The notes under the pieces were generated by a model. It had not been told where the DNA came from. It did not search any database and was given only the letters and a program-made list of their open reading frames with translations. The translations under genes were made by a program, and so were the position numbers. Of a DNA stretch of 60,062 bases, positions 35,855-44,195 are shown in pieces. Source of the stretch: Prosthecobacter debontii (GTDB lineage: Bacteria > Verrucomicrobiota > Verrucomicrobiia > Verrucomicrobiales > Akkermansiaceae); contig CAMBTP010000015.1 of assembly GCA_945870855.1 (NCBI GenBank), positions 1-60,062 on the forward strand. The letters are read 5' to 3'. Each line of letters begins with the position of its first letter. Position 1 is the stretch's first letter.

Positions 35855-36982
35855 ATGGATACGCTGAAACAAAATAAACAAAGGGATTTGGAGGGGAAAA
35901 AGGTGTGGTCTCCTCTGGAGTTGGCGGAGATGAAAACGGGGCGGCGGTTGGGGCAGATTCGGCGGGCTAGAGGGTTTTCAGGGCGTAAGCGGATGCGCGT
36001 AACGGATGGTGCGGCGTGTTACCATGTGATGTCGCGGGTGGTGAATGGCGAGTTCTTGCTCGGCTCGATTGAAAAAGAGGCGCTGCGTCGGATGATGTGG
36101 CGGATGGCGACGTTTTCAGGGGTTGAAATCCTGACTTATGCGATCATGGATAACCATTTTCACATTTTACTCAAAGTGCCTGAACAGAAAAGTTGGCTGA
36201 AACGTTTTGATGGTAAAGAGGGAGAGGAAAGGTTTTTTGAACATCTTTCTTTGGTGTATTCGAAGGCTTTTATCACTCAATTCCGCAGTGAAATCACCGA
36301 GTTGCGTAATCGCCACGAGGAGGATACGGCGCAGGCGTTATTAGAGCGCTTTCAACATCGGTTTTGTGACCTGAGTTTGTTTGTGAAAGAACTCAAAGAG
36401 CGGTTTAGCCGTTGGTATAATAAGCAGAAAAGCCGACGTGGGACGTTGTGGATGGATCGGTTTAAAAGCGTGCTGGTGGAGACCGGAGAGGCACTGCAGA
36501 CGATGGCGGGCTATATCGATTTGAACCCGGTGCGGGCAGGGATTGTGAAAGATCCGGCGATGTATGCGTGGAGTGGTTATGGGGAAGCAGTGGGCGGGAG
36601 CAAGCGCGCACGACGGGGGCTTTGTAAGGTGTTGGAAGTTGCGCAGGATGGCTGGAATACAAAGGCGCAAGCGTATTATAGAAAATGGTTGTATGGCGAA
36701 GGTGCGGTGGCAGAGGGCTCGCGAAGAAAAGGTTATACCCAAGCGCAGGTGGAGGCGGCGCAAGCTGCGGTGGAAAACTTTCTATTTTTACCCATGTTAG
36801 AAATACGCAAGCGGATGAAAGTTTTCAGTGAAGGGATTGCACTGGGGAGTGAAGATTATGTGAAAGGAATGGCAGCGAGGTATCAGGCGCAGTTTGAGAG
36901 GCAGAAGGAACGAAGTGCGAAGCCATTGAAAAGCGCAAGCGGCGGGAAGTCGGGATCGATTTTTGTGATGCGAGGGAGCTGA
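35855..36982 (+). CDS. REP-associated tyrosine transposase (RAYT)
   Basis: A 375-residue HUH single-strand transposase of the Y1/IS200-like type. The metal-binding HUH is HFH at residues 101-103 in MDNHFHILLKVPE. The RAYT hallmark YIDLNPVRAGIV begins at residue 220, after GTLWMDRFKSVLVE. The catalytic tyrosine is probably Y188 or Y220. A roughly 150-residue C-terminal extension is unassigned. The gene is AT-richer than its neighbours, suggesting acquisition. RAYTs excise and reinsert REP hairpins headed by a short GTAG/GGAG-type tetranucleotide. GTAG-headed palindromes occur at four other places in this window. Confidence 0.85.
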   Translation: MDTLKQNKQRDLEGKKVWSPLELAEMKTGRRLGQIRRARGFSGRKRMRVTDGAACYHVMSRVVNGEFLLGSIEKEALRRMMWRMATFSGVEILTYAIMDNHFHILLKVPEQKSWLKRFDGKEGEERFFEHLSLVYSKAFITQFRSEITELRNRHEEDTAQALLERFQHRFCDLSLFVKELKERFSRWYNKQKSRRGTLWMDRFKSVLVETGEALQTMAGYIDLNPVRAGIVKDPAMYAWSGYGEAVGGSKRARRGLCKVLEVAQDGWNTKAQAYYRKWLYGEGAVAEGSRRKGYTQAQVEAAQAAVENFLFLPMLEIRKRMKVFSEGIALGSEDYVKGMAARYQAQFERQKERSAKPLKSASGGKSGSIFVMRGS

Positions 36983-37153
36983 GAGATATTTCACAGGCCA
37001 GCAGGGGGAATTTAGGGGGGCGGAAGACCTGTCCCATCTGTGAGGTGGAAATCCCTGCTCGCAGATTTAATCGACTTGAGGCCGCTTCCATGAGGGCAGG
37101 GTTGGTCCTGGCTTCAAGGTTCGACCGGAGCCGCTTCAGAGACTGGAAGTTAT

Positions 37154-37948
37154 TCACTTCGCGGCGATTAGCGGGCCGACGCGGGCGTGGCGGACGAGGA
37201 ACTCATCGGCGAGTTTGCCGTATGCAGTGGCTCCGAGGCCGTTGGGGTCGTGCTCGAAGATCGTTTTTTCGTGGGACGGAGCTTCGCCGATGCGGATCGT
37301 GCGGGGAATGACGTTCTGATAGATTTCGTTGGGGAAATAGTTCGTTACCTCCTCGACGACCTGCCGGGAAAGCAGGGTGCGGCCGTCATACATGGTCATG
37401 ACGATGCCTTCGAGGACAAGGTTGGGGTTTGCTCCGGATCCGCGGATTTCATCAAGCACGCCGATGATTTTTGCCAAGCCTTCGAGGCCGAACCACTCGC
37501 ATTGTAGCGGAATGAGAATCTCATCGGCGGCGGCGAGTGCGGCGGTCATCAGAACGCCGAGCGATGGCGGGGTGTCGAGGATGCAGTATTCGAAAAGGTC
37601 GTTCGGCTTGAGGCCTTGGAGTATGCCGCGCAGGCGTGTGAGGTGGTCGTCGGAGCGCGCGAGTTCGATCTCGATGCCGGCTAGATCCATTTCAGAGGGA
37701 ACGAAAGTCAAATTCTCACGACCTCCTGAGACGAACTGCTCGCTGATGTTTTTTTCGCCGAGCAGGACGGGATAGATCGAGGACAGCGGTGGTGCCTCAA
37801 TGCCGAGGCCGCTGGTGCAGTTCGCTTGCGAGTCGAGATCCATCAGCAGCACTCGCTGCCCGCGCATGGCGAGGGCGTGGGAGAGATTCATGGCGGTGGT
37901 CGTTTTTCCGACTCCTCCTTTTTGGTTTGCGATGGCTATGACTTTCAC
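37154..37948 (-). CDS. parA: ParA/Soj-family ATPase
   Basis: A 264-residue deviant Walker-type ATPase. KGGVGKTT (residues 10-17) is the P-loop with the signature lysine, followed by LLMDLDSQANCTSGLG, the CILDTPPSLG switch and IPLQCEWFGLEGL. Such proteins position chromosomes or large complexes by ATP-driven dimerisation on DNA. No parB or parS site was seen beside it, so its cargo is unknown. It lies 81 bases after rpoN on the same strand and might be co-transcribed with it. The fit to chromosomal Soj proteins is good by length and motif. Confidence 0.9.
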   Translation of the reverse strand: MKVIAIANQKGGVGKTTTAMNLSHALAMRGQRVLLMDLDSQANCTSGLGIEAPPLSSIYPVLLGEKNISEQFVSGGRENLTFVPSEMDLAGIEIELARSDDHLTRLRGILQGLKPNDLFEYCILDTPPSLGVLMTAALAAADEILIPLQCEWFGLEGLAKIIGVLDEIRGSGANPNLVLEGIVMTMYDGRTLLSRQVVEEVTNYFPNEIYQNVIPRTIRIGEAPSHEKTIFEHDPNGLGATAYGKLADEFLVRHARVGPLIAAK

Positions 37949-38029
37949 GAGTCGCGAGGATGGCCGGAAATCCGTATTTTCAAACGCAAAACTTTCGGCA
38001 GGGGGAAAAGCCGGATAAGACGCAGTGTT

Positions 38030-39430
38030 TCAGAACGATTTTCGCAGGTGGGAGGGGAGGATATTTAGCTGCTCGCGGTATTTTGCGATCGTGCGGCGGG
38101 CGACCTTGATGCCCTGTTTTTGGAGTGCCTGGGTGATCGCGTCGTCGGAAAGCGGCTTGGCCAGATTTTCTTGGGAGATGAGCTGCTGGATCGCCTCGCG
38201 GACGCCGGCGTTGGAGACCTCGGCACCGCCATCCGTCTGGTATCCGGTGGCGAAAAAGGCTCGCATTTCCATGAGTCCCTGCGGGGTGAGGATGTATTTC
38301 CCAGCTACCGCGCGGGAGATTGTGGTGGCATGCAGGTTCAGTTCGTCGGCGATGTCGTTCATCGTCAACGGGCGCAAATGGCGGGGGCCTTTTTCAAGAA
38401 AGGTGGTCTGCTGCTCGATTAGCTTGTGGGCGATGGCGAGGATCGTTTCCTGGCGTAGCGAGATCGAGCGGATCAGGCTGCGGCCATCGCGGATCTGATC
38501 ACGGAGGAAGGCGCGGGCTTTCGGATCGACGCCGTTTTTTCCGATCATGTCTTTGTAGAAATCGTTAATGCGCAGGCTGGGCAGATGCTCGCCGGTGAGC
38601 CGCGCACCCCATCGGCCATCGTCGTCGCGCTCAATGACGACATCCGGGAGGATGTAAGGGTTTCCGGTCGGATCGAACTCGCCGCCTGGGTTCGGGGAGA
38701 GGCGTCCGATGTTTTCCGCTGCCTCCGCAATGCGCTCGACGGTGGTGCCGAGGGCGCGGGCGATCTGCGGATGGCGTTTCCGGGCTAAATCTTCGAGGTG
38801 GTCGCGGACGATTTTGTATTCGAGGGTTTCGGTGCCCGATGAGCGATCGAGTTGGATCAGCAAGGTTTCCGGGATTCCCGAAGCGCCGACGCCCGACGGA
38901 TCGAAAGTCTTGATTAGCGCGTGCGCCGCTTTCAGCTTGCTGAGTTGGAGCGAGTCGGTAGAGGCGATATCGGTGATGGGGATTCTGAGAAAGCCCCGGT
39001 CATCGAGGTATCCGAGGATTGCGCGCGCGGCCTCGCGAATACCCGGCTCGACGAGCGAGAGATCGAGCTGGTAATTGAGGTGTTGCTGGAGCGTTTCTGG
39101 CGCGACGATATTGTCATAAAGGTATTGGCGGCGCTCCTCTTCCTCCTGCGTCCATTGGTTATTACGGCCTTCGAGAATGGAGCGGTCGCGCCAGTCATCG
39201 TCGGTTTCGTTCATGTATTCCAAGGAGTCTGCTTCTTCGGGATCGGGTGAATCCTCATCCAGCGATGTGACCTCGGTGATGTCCTCCAGTGTTGGGTTCG
39301 TCTCCAGCGCCTGCCTCAAGAGCTGTGAAAGCTCCATCGTGTTTGCCTGTAAAATCTCCAAGCTCTTGCGCATCTGCGGCGCGAGCGTCTGGGACTGGGC
39401 GAGGGACTGATGGAGTGAGGCTTCGGCCAT
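38030..39430 (-). CDS. rpoN: RNA polymerase sigma-54 factor
   Basis: A 466-residue sigma-54. Region I starts LHQSLAQSQTLAPQMRKSLEIL (glutamine/leucine-rich, for activator contact), region II is acidic (LEDITEVTSLDEDSPDPEE), and region III includes the core-binding and helix-turn-helix part. The RpoN box ARRTIAKYRE, which reads the -24 element, is 23 residues from the C-terminus. It needs AAA+ activators such as the protein at 12904-14286. The upstream gap of 200 bases holds no gene. Confidence 0.96.
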   Translation of the reverse strand: MAEASLHQSLAQSQTLAPQMRKSLEILQANTMELSQLLRQALETNPTLEDITEVTSLDEDSPDPEEADSLEYMNETDDDWRDRSILEGRNNQWTQEEEERRQYLYDNIVAPETLQQHLNYQLDLSLVEPGIREAARAILGYLDDRGFLRIPITDIASTDSLQLSKLKAAHALIKTFDPSGVGASGIPETLLIQLDRSSGTETLEYKIVRDHLEDLARKRHPQIARALGTTVERIAEAAENIGRLSPNPGGEFDPTGNPYILPDVVIERDDDGRWGARLTGEHLPSLRINDFYKDMIGKNGVDPKARAFLRDQIRDGRSLIRSISLRQETILAIAHKLIEQQTTFLEKGPRHLRPLTMNDIADELNLHATTISRAVAGKYILTPQGLMEMRAFFATGYQTDGGAEVSNAGVREAIQQLISQENLAKPLSDDAITQALQKQGIKVARRTIAKYREQLNILPSHLRKSF

Positions 39431-39630
39431 AGAAGCAGGAAGTGCACCAAGAAGCTATTCCTCAGACAGAATAAAATGAAGCATTAATTGTGCCACTATT
39501 GAAATAGGCATTTTTTATGACATCAATCTGTCTGCACTATGGGTGAAGAAACTCTGGATAGTGGATCGGGATTTCTTGTCGTTCCCTGAAACGGCATGTG
39601 AGAATTTGTTAAAATAGAGGGAGAAATAAG

Positions 39631-40794
39631 TCAGTCCTTGGAAGCTTTAATGACGAAGAGCGTGCCGTCGCCCCCTGCTATGATGATTCGGCCTTGGGCA
39701 TATATGGGGGAGGCGGTGAGATCTTCTCCTAAATCGAGGCGCCAGAGCGCGGTGCCGTCGGTGGGGTTGGCGGCGTAGAGGCGGCCATCGCTGGAGCCGA
39801 AGACGATGCCGTCGTCGAAGGCGATGGGCGAGCTTTCGACGCGGCCGCCGGTTTTGAAAGTCCAAGCGCTGGAGCCGTCGCTGCGTTTGATGGCGTGGAG
39901 GGATTTGTCGCGGGAGCCGATGTAAACATGTTGGTCGTCGATGGCGGGGGAGGTGAAAAAGGGGAAGTCGTTGGCTTGGTAGATCCAGGTGAGTTTTTCG
40001 GCATTTGTGTCGGCAGCGACAAGTTGGTTGGCGTGATTACCGCTGTAAATCGTGGTGCCGATGGTGGCGACGGAATTGGTGATTTGCGCGTCCGTATCGA
40101 TTTTTTTAACGAGGGCACCGTCCTTGAGATTGATGATGTGGATGACTTGATCGCAACCGCCGAATGCGATGAGCCGACCGTCGATGATGGCTGGGGTGCC
40201 GTTGATGAAATCTTTAGTTTCGTATTTCCAGACGATGGAACCGTCTTCCTCGCGCAGGCAGCGGGTGATGCCGTCATAACCGTTTACGAGGATCCAAACG
40301 TCTGATCCATTGGGCGCGGAAACCAAGTTTGCGGCGGAGGGAAATTTGTCGCCACCTTCGATAGACCAAATTTTTTCGCCGGTCTTGAGGTCGAGCGCAT
40401 AGAATTGTTTGTCACCTGAGCCGATGAAAACCTTTCCGTTGGATATGGCGGGTGCGGCTTGGATCGTATCGCCGGTTTCCATTTTCCAGCGTAATTTCTG
40501 GGTCTCGAAATCGATACAATATAGGATACCCATCGCATCGCCGACGAGGATGGCGCCATCGGCGAAGGCGGCTTCGGCGGTGCCGGGTGATTCGAGATGG
40601 AAAGTCCAGTCGATCAGCGGGGTTTTGGGCACGGCTGCGAGCACTCGCCCTTGGAGCGAAGGACTGCCGCGAGTGATTGGCCAATCTGTTAATTTGGGAG
40701 GAGCGGCTGCTGCCGGTTCAGCGGGATACGCAGGCTGCGGCTTGTCACAGGCTGTTAGAAAAAGAAGCAGTAATGCGGTGAGAAGTCTGTTCAT
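39631..40794 (-). CDS. PQQ-like beta-propeller lipoprotein
   Basis: A 387-residue protein from ATG 40794, where MNRLLTALLLLFLTAC gives a lipoprotein signal peptide with a lipobox cysteine; the frame upstream is a shadow. The body is a seven- or eight-bladed PQQ-type propeller with repeated strands such as GDTIQAAPAISNGKVFIGSGDKQFYALD and SSPIAFDDGIVFGSSDGRLYA. No catalytic dehydrogenase residues are obvious. It is the last gene before rpoN in a minus-strand series with an alcohol dehydrogenase upstream. The same architecture occurs in BamB. Its ligand is unknown. Confidence 0.82.
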   Translation of the reverse strand: MNRLLTALLLLFLTACDKPQPAYPAEPAAAAPPKLTDWPITRGSPSLQGRVLAAVPKTPLIDWTFHLESPGTAEAAFADGAILVGDAMGILYCIDFETQKLRWKMETGDTIQAAPAISNGKVFIGSGDKQFYALDLKTGEKIWSIEGGDKFPSAANLVSAPNGSDVWILVNGYDGITRCLREEDGSIVWKYETKDFINGTPAIIDGRLIAFGGCDQVIHIINLKDGALVKKIDTDAQITNSVATIGTTIYSGNHANQLVAADTNAEKLTWIYQANDFPFFTSPAIDDQHVYIGSRDKSLHAIKRSDGSSAWTFKTGGRVESSPIAFDDGIVFGSSDGRLYAANPTDGTALWRLDLGEDLTASPIYAQGRIIIAGGDGTLFVIKASKD

Positions 40795-40821
40795 GGGAAA
40801 GAGCGGGGGAGATGTGGAAGA

Positions 40822-40852
40822 GAACCACGGATGGACGCGGATGAACACGGAT
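40822..40852 (+). repeat. Single CGGATGNACN decanucleotide arm
   Basis: GAACCACGGATGGACGCGGA and the next 11 bases repeat the arm of the 42013-42108 hairpin with small changes. It lies between the iron alcohol dehydrogenase stop and the propeller lipoprotein start. Here only one arm is present, so no long hairpin forms. Confidence 0.6.
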
Positions 40853-40867
40853 CTTGGGTTATAATTT

Positions 40868-41989
40868 TCAGGATGAAGGAGAGAGGGCAGCTTGGTAGAG
40901 GGAGGTGAGCAAGGCGTGGTCGAGCGGGACGGGATTGAATCGACCGGTCCATTGGTGAGTGGCGGCTTCGGCGAGTTTCGGGATGGCGGTGAGGGGGATT
41001 TCGGGTTTCGGGAGATCGGCGAGTTTGATCGTTTTTTCAAGCCAATCGATGAGTGGTGAATCGAGATCGCGGGCGAAATTCTGATAGATCATAGCGATTT
41101 CCGGGTCGCTGTGGTTAAGGCGGATCACGTGGGGGAGCATGATCGTGACGGCGAGTCCGTGGGGGATATTGAAATGGGCGGTGAGTGGATTGGCCGTGGC
41201 GTGGGCGGCACCGAGCATGCTGTTCTCTATGGCACATCCGGCGAGGGCGGCGCCGTAAAGCATGTGGCCGCGTGTTTCGAGATCGGCGGTGCCGGTGAGG
41301 ACATCGCGGATGGCGGAGGAGATGAGTTGGAAGGACTCGGCGGAGAAGGCGGACGAGATGGCGTTGCGCTTGGTGCAAACGGCGGATTCGAGAGCGTGGG
41401 AGAGGGCGTCGAGGGCTGTGAGAGTAGCGACGTTCTGAGGCTGGGAAGCGGTGAGTTCTGGATCGAGGATGGCGGTGTGGGCGAGGGCTTTCGGGTCTCC
41501 GCAGGCCATTTTCTCATGAGTGCCATCGCGTGAGACGATGGCGTAGGATTGGCATTCGGAGCCGGTGCCGGCGGTGGTCGGGATGGCGATGAAAGGAAGC
41601 ATCTCGTGATTGGCGAGACCGTATCCGATGTAATCGGCCATGCGGCCGGGGTTGCTGAGGAGGAAATTGCAGCCCTTCGCGGTATCCATGCTGGAGCCGC
41701 CGCCGAGGCCGATGAGGACGTCGGGGTTGATGGTTTTCGCGAAGTCGCGGCAGGCTTCGATGTCGGTCTCGGAGGGGTTGATGTGTGAGCCTTCGAAGAC
41801 AGTCGCGTGGATTCCTGCGGCTGTTAGGAAAGCGGTGGCGCGGGCAACGTGACCCGCGGCGATGATGCCGGGATCGGTGACAATCAGGGCGCGGGTGGAG
41901 CCGAGAGAGGCGAGGCATTCCGGAAGTTCGGCGAGGCGCCCTGGGCCGAAGATCATTCGTGGGCTGGGGCGGGCGTCGGATGGGTGCAT
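40868..41989 (-). CDS. Iron-containing alcohol dehydrogenase
   Basis: A 373-residue group III alcohol dehydrogenase. GLGGGSSMDTAKG binds NAD(P), and the metal ligands come from the D...H pair before LSHALESAVC and the histidines in GAAHATANPLTAHFNIPHG. The family reduces aldehydes to alcohols, or the reverse. It is cytoplasmic and lies in the same direction as an aldehyde dehydrogenase and an adenylating enzyme, suggesting that it makes the final alcohol of a carboxylate reduction. A long hairpin separates it from the aldehyde dehydrogenase gene. The substrate is unknown. Confidence 0.9.
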   Translation of the reverse strand: MHPSDARPSPRMIFGPGRLAELPECLASLGSTRALIVTDPGIIAAGHVARATAFLTAAGIHATVFEGSHINPSETDIEACRDFAKTINPDVLIGLGGGSSMDTAKGCNFLLSNPGRMADYIGYGLANHEMLPFIAIPTTAGTGSECQSYAIVSRDGTHEKMACGDPKALAHTAILDPELTASQPQNVATLTALDALSHALESAVCTKRNAISSAFSAESFQLISSAIRDVLTGTADLETRGHMLYGAALAGCAIENSMLGAAHATANPLTAHFNIPHGLAVTIMLPHVIRLNHSDPEIAMIYQNFARDLDSPLIDWLEKTIKLADLPKPEIPLTAIPKLAEAATHQWTGRFNPVPLDHALLTSLYQAALSPSS

Positions 41990-42012
41990 GGGCTGAGGTT
42001 AAGTAAGAAGAG

Positions 42013-42108
42013 GAACCACGGATGAACGCGGATGCACACGGATGATGATATATTGATATATCAGGAATTTGTATTCAATCCGTGTGCATCCGCGTTCATC
42101 CGTGGTTC
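42013..42108. repeat. 31-bp perfect inverted repeat of CGGATGNACN units
   Basis: Arms 42013-42043 and 42078-42108 are exact reverse complements with a 34-base AT-rich loop. Each arm is made of three near-copies of a ten-base unit, CGGATGNACN. It lies between the aldehyde dehydrogenase stop and alcohol dehydrogenase start, so a transcript through both would form a very stable stem. Related single arms are at 40822-40852 and partly at 709-720. Confidence 0.85.
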
Positions 42109-42122
42109 GAATTTTCTCTCCA

Positions 42123-43541
42123 TCAAGCGACCGCGACATTTCCCTGGATGGCGCGGCGGTGGTAGAGGAACTCGAAGAGGTTGCCTTCGTGCGGTTGTTC
42201 CCATTGGACGCGATTGGTGGGGAAGGTGCCGAGGTTGAGGCGTTCGATGTCGGGGCTGAGTAGGAGTTGCTCGATGAAATGTGGGTCTTCGGTGAAGGCG
42301 GAGACGACGAGGGTTTGGCCGATATTGGCGAGCATTTCGGATTGTGGAATTTCCACGATGCTGGCGTAAGGGAACATGAACTCGGTGTTGGCGAGGGCGT
42401 GATCTTTTTCGGAACAAGAAATGAGCGTGGGCTGGAGGTAGGTTTGATCGAAGGCGTCCACTTTGCGCGGGGTGTCGCGGTGGAGGGCGGTCACATCGGT
42501 GGCACCGGAATCCTTGAGGTGGGCGGAGATGAGATCGTCGATGCCGTCGGCGAGCGCGGGGTTGGCGAAACCACAAAGAACAGCGTCTGGGTGATCGCGC
42601 GGGTGGGGTTGGATTTTCGCGAGTTCGGCGGCGAGGGCGTTGGCAAGTTCGTCGCGATGGCTTGGGACGAGGACGGCGGAAGTGTTGATGCAGGAGCGGC
42701 CACCGTTGGCGGAGATGGATTGCACAATGACATCGAGGAACTCGGGCCAGCGGTGAATCATGTCCTCGCCGATGAGGATTTTAGAGCGTCCGGTGCCGTG
42801 GACTTGGATGGAGGGGAAGGCAGAGTATTTTTTCACCGTGGCATCAGAGCCGAACGAGATGCCGCGTCCGCATGTTGTTAGAAGCGTGTCGCCGCCTTCG
42901 TGGGTGGTTGGGTAGTAGCCAAAAGCTTCTTTCGGAAACCCGGCCTGGATCATCGCCTGCACGATGCGGAGAGGGGTGAACGGATCCTCGCGGCCGGGCT
43001 TGAGAAGGACGGGAATTTTCATCACCGGAGCGGGAATCCATAGTGAATTAACGGCAGGGGCGTTGGATGGCAGGGAAACGCCGAGGGATGAGGTGGTGGG
43101 GAAATAGTTGATGATGAGGTCGTCGATGCGGGTGATGCCTTTATCGAAAATGTTCAGTGGCATGTTGCGGGTGAGTCCGGCGATGATCGTGCGGACTTGT
43201 GACATCGCGGCATGGATTTTTCCCATGTTCATGCGGACGAGGGTGTGCGGGAGTCGGGTCAGGGCGGACAATGACTCGACATATTGTTGGGGCGACTGGA
43301 CGACATCGCCGCAGGGCAGATCTGCATGGAGAAACAGTTCTGCGGCCTGCTCGCAATACGTGGCGAGAGTGTCCGCCGGGATCGCATCAAGCGCGGCCTT
43401 GGACTTGGAAATTTGTAGAAGATCGCGTCGGATGAGGCCGGGGTTGGCGGTGTGAGTCGTCAGCGTTTCAGAGCCAAGGTCGAGTTCGACCAAGTCATGG
43501 GATGAGTATTCGCGGCCGAGGCGGAGGATGGGGATGTTCAT
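42123..43541 (-). CDS. Aldehyde dehydrogenase-family protein (EhpG/LuxC-like)
   Basis: A 472-residue aldehyde dehydrogenase superfamily enzyme. The probable catalytic cysteine is in GGRSCINTSAVL, and PAVNSLWIPAPVMKIPVLLKPG is the coenzyme-binding region. The N-terminal part and the missing canonical glutamate block set it apart from common ALDHs; it looks nearer to acyl reductases such as LuxC or EhpG. It would reduce an activated acyl group to the aldehyde. Its neighbours are VapBC and the EhpF/LuxE-like adenylating enzyme upstream and the iron alcohol dehydrogenase downstream. The subfamily is a tentative call. Confidence 0.75.
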   Translation of the reverse strand: MNIPILRLGREYSSHDLVELDLGSETLTTHTANPGLIRRDLLQISKSKAALDAIPADTLATYCEQAAELFLHADLPCGDVVQSPQQYVESLSALTRLPHTLVRMNMGKIHAAMSQVRTIIAGLTRNMPLNIFDKGITRIDDLIINYFPTTSSLGVSLPSNAPAVNSLWIPAPVMKIPVLLKPGREDPFTPLRIVQAMIQAGFPKEAFGYYPTTHEGGDTLLTTCGRGISFGSDATVKKYSAFPSIQVHGTGRSKILIGEDMIHRWPEFLDVIVQSISANGGRSCINTSAVLVPSHRDELANALAAELAKIQPHPRDHPDAVLCGFANPALADGIDDLISAHLKDSGATDVTALHRDTPRKVDAFDQTYLQPTLISCSEKDHALANTEFMFPYASIVEIPQSEMLANIGQTLVVSAFTEDPHFIEQLLLSPDIERLNLGTFPTNRVQWEQPHEGNLFEFLYHRRAIQGNVAVA

Positions 43542-43580
43542 GATGAAGTTTGCTAGTTTTCAGTTTGAATTTTTCAGAAG

Positions 43581-43949
43581 TTACTTTGGGAAGTATCTGA
43601 CATTAGGGAGGTCTTTGAAGTGTTCGTCTTGGGTCCAGAGTTCGGCATTCCACAGGAGAGTGGTCGCATAGATTAGGCTGTCGGCAAGGGGCAATGGGTG
43701 GCGGGCGGCTTCCAGGACGAGAGAGGTGCTGATGTCCACGACGGTGCCAGCTTGCATCTGGCAAGCCGCTTGGAGGGCGGCGCTCTCGCCTCGCTCACGC
43801 AGGATCTTTTTGAAAACTTCGTAGATCGTGATTACCGGCACGATAAGGTGCTCCGGATCTGAAAGTGGAGCTTCGAAGTGATCGGCGAATGAGGAGCCGG
43901 AGAAGTATTCTAGCCAGCCGGAGGAATCTACGATGTGCATTTGGTTCAC
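43581..43949 (-). CDS. VapC-like PIN-domain toxin
   Basis: A 122-residue PIN domain. The acidic active-site residues are in IVDSSGW, IYEVFKK, PLADSLIYATTL and LWTQDEHF. VapC toxins cut tRNA or rRNA. GTG 43949 overlaps the antitoxin stop in a GTGA junction; ATG 43940 is the alternative. The pair lies between two metabolic genes. Confidence 0.87.
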   Translation of the reverse strand: MNQMHIVDSSGWLEYFSGSSFADHFEAPLSDPEHLIVPVITIYEVFKKILRERGESAALQAACQMQAGTVVDISTSLVLEAARHPLPLADSLIYATTLLWNAELWTQDEHFKDLPNVRYFPK

Positions 43950-44152
43950 AGCCGGTCGTCTTCGCGTTCGATGGTGGTATTCATCCCACGGAGAAATCCG
44001 CGGAGTTCCTTAATGGGCTGAATTCGGATCAGTTCAACGCGGTTATCGTAGCGTATTACGCGCAGCTTTTCCCCAGGCTTGAGTGAAAGTTCTTCGCGGA
44101 TTGCTTGCGGTATCACGACTTGGAACTTGGGAGATACGGTGACCGTGTTCAT
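43946..44152 (-). CDS. VapB-like AbrB/MazE-type antitoxin
   Basis: A 68-residue protein from ATG 44152 with the swapped-hairpin AbrB fold: MNTVTVSPKFQVVIPQAIR, ELSLKPGEKLRVI. Antitoxins of this type bind their own promoter and inhibit the PIN toxin with the C-terminal tail (residues 45-68). The longer frame to 44212 is not needed. Confidence 0.85.
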   Translation of the reverse strand: MNTVTVSPKFQVVIPQAIREELSLKPGEKLRVIRYDNRVELIRIQPIKELRGFLRGMNTTIEREDDRL

Positions 44153-44195
44153 ATCGATGGAGTAAGCGTATGACGCAATGCTAATCGATACAAGT

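Noticed and set aside
42013..42108. CRISPR-like repeat
   Set aside because: The units are an inverted pair of decamer arrays without spacers; no array of regularly spaced repeats or cas gene occurs in the window.
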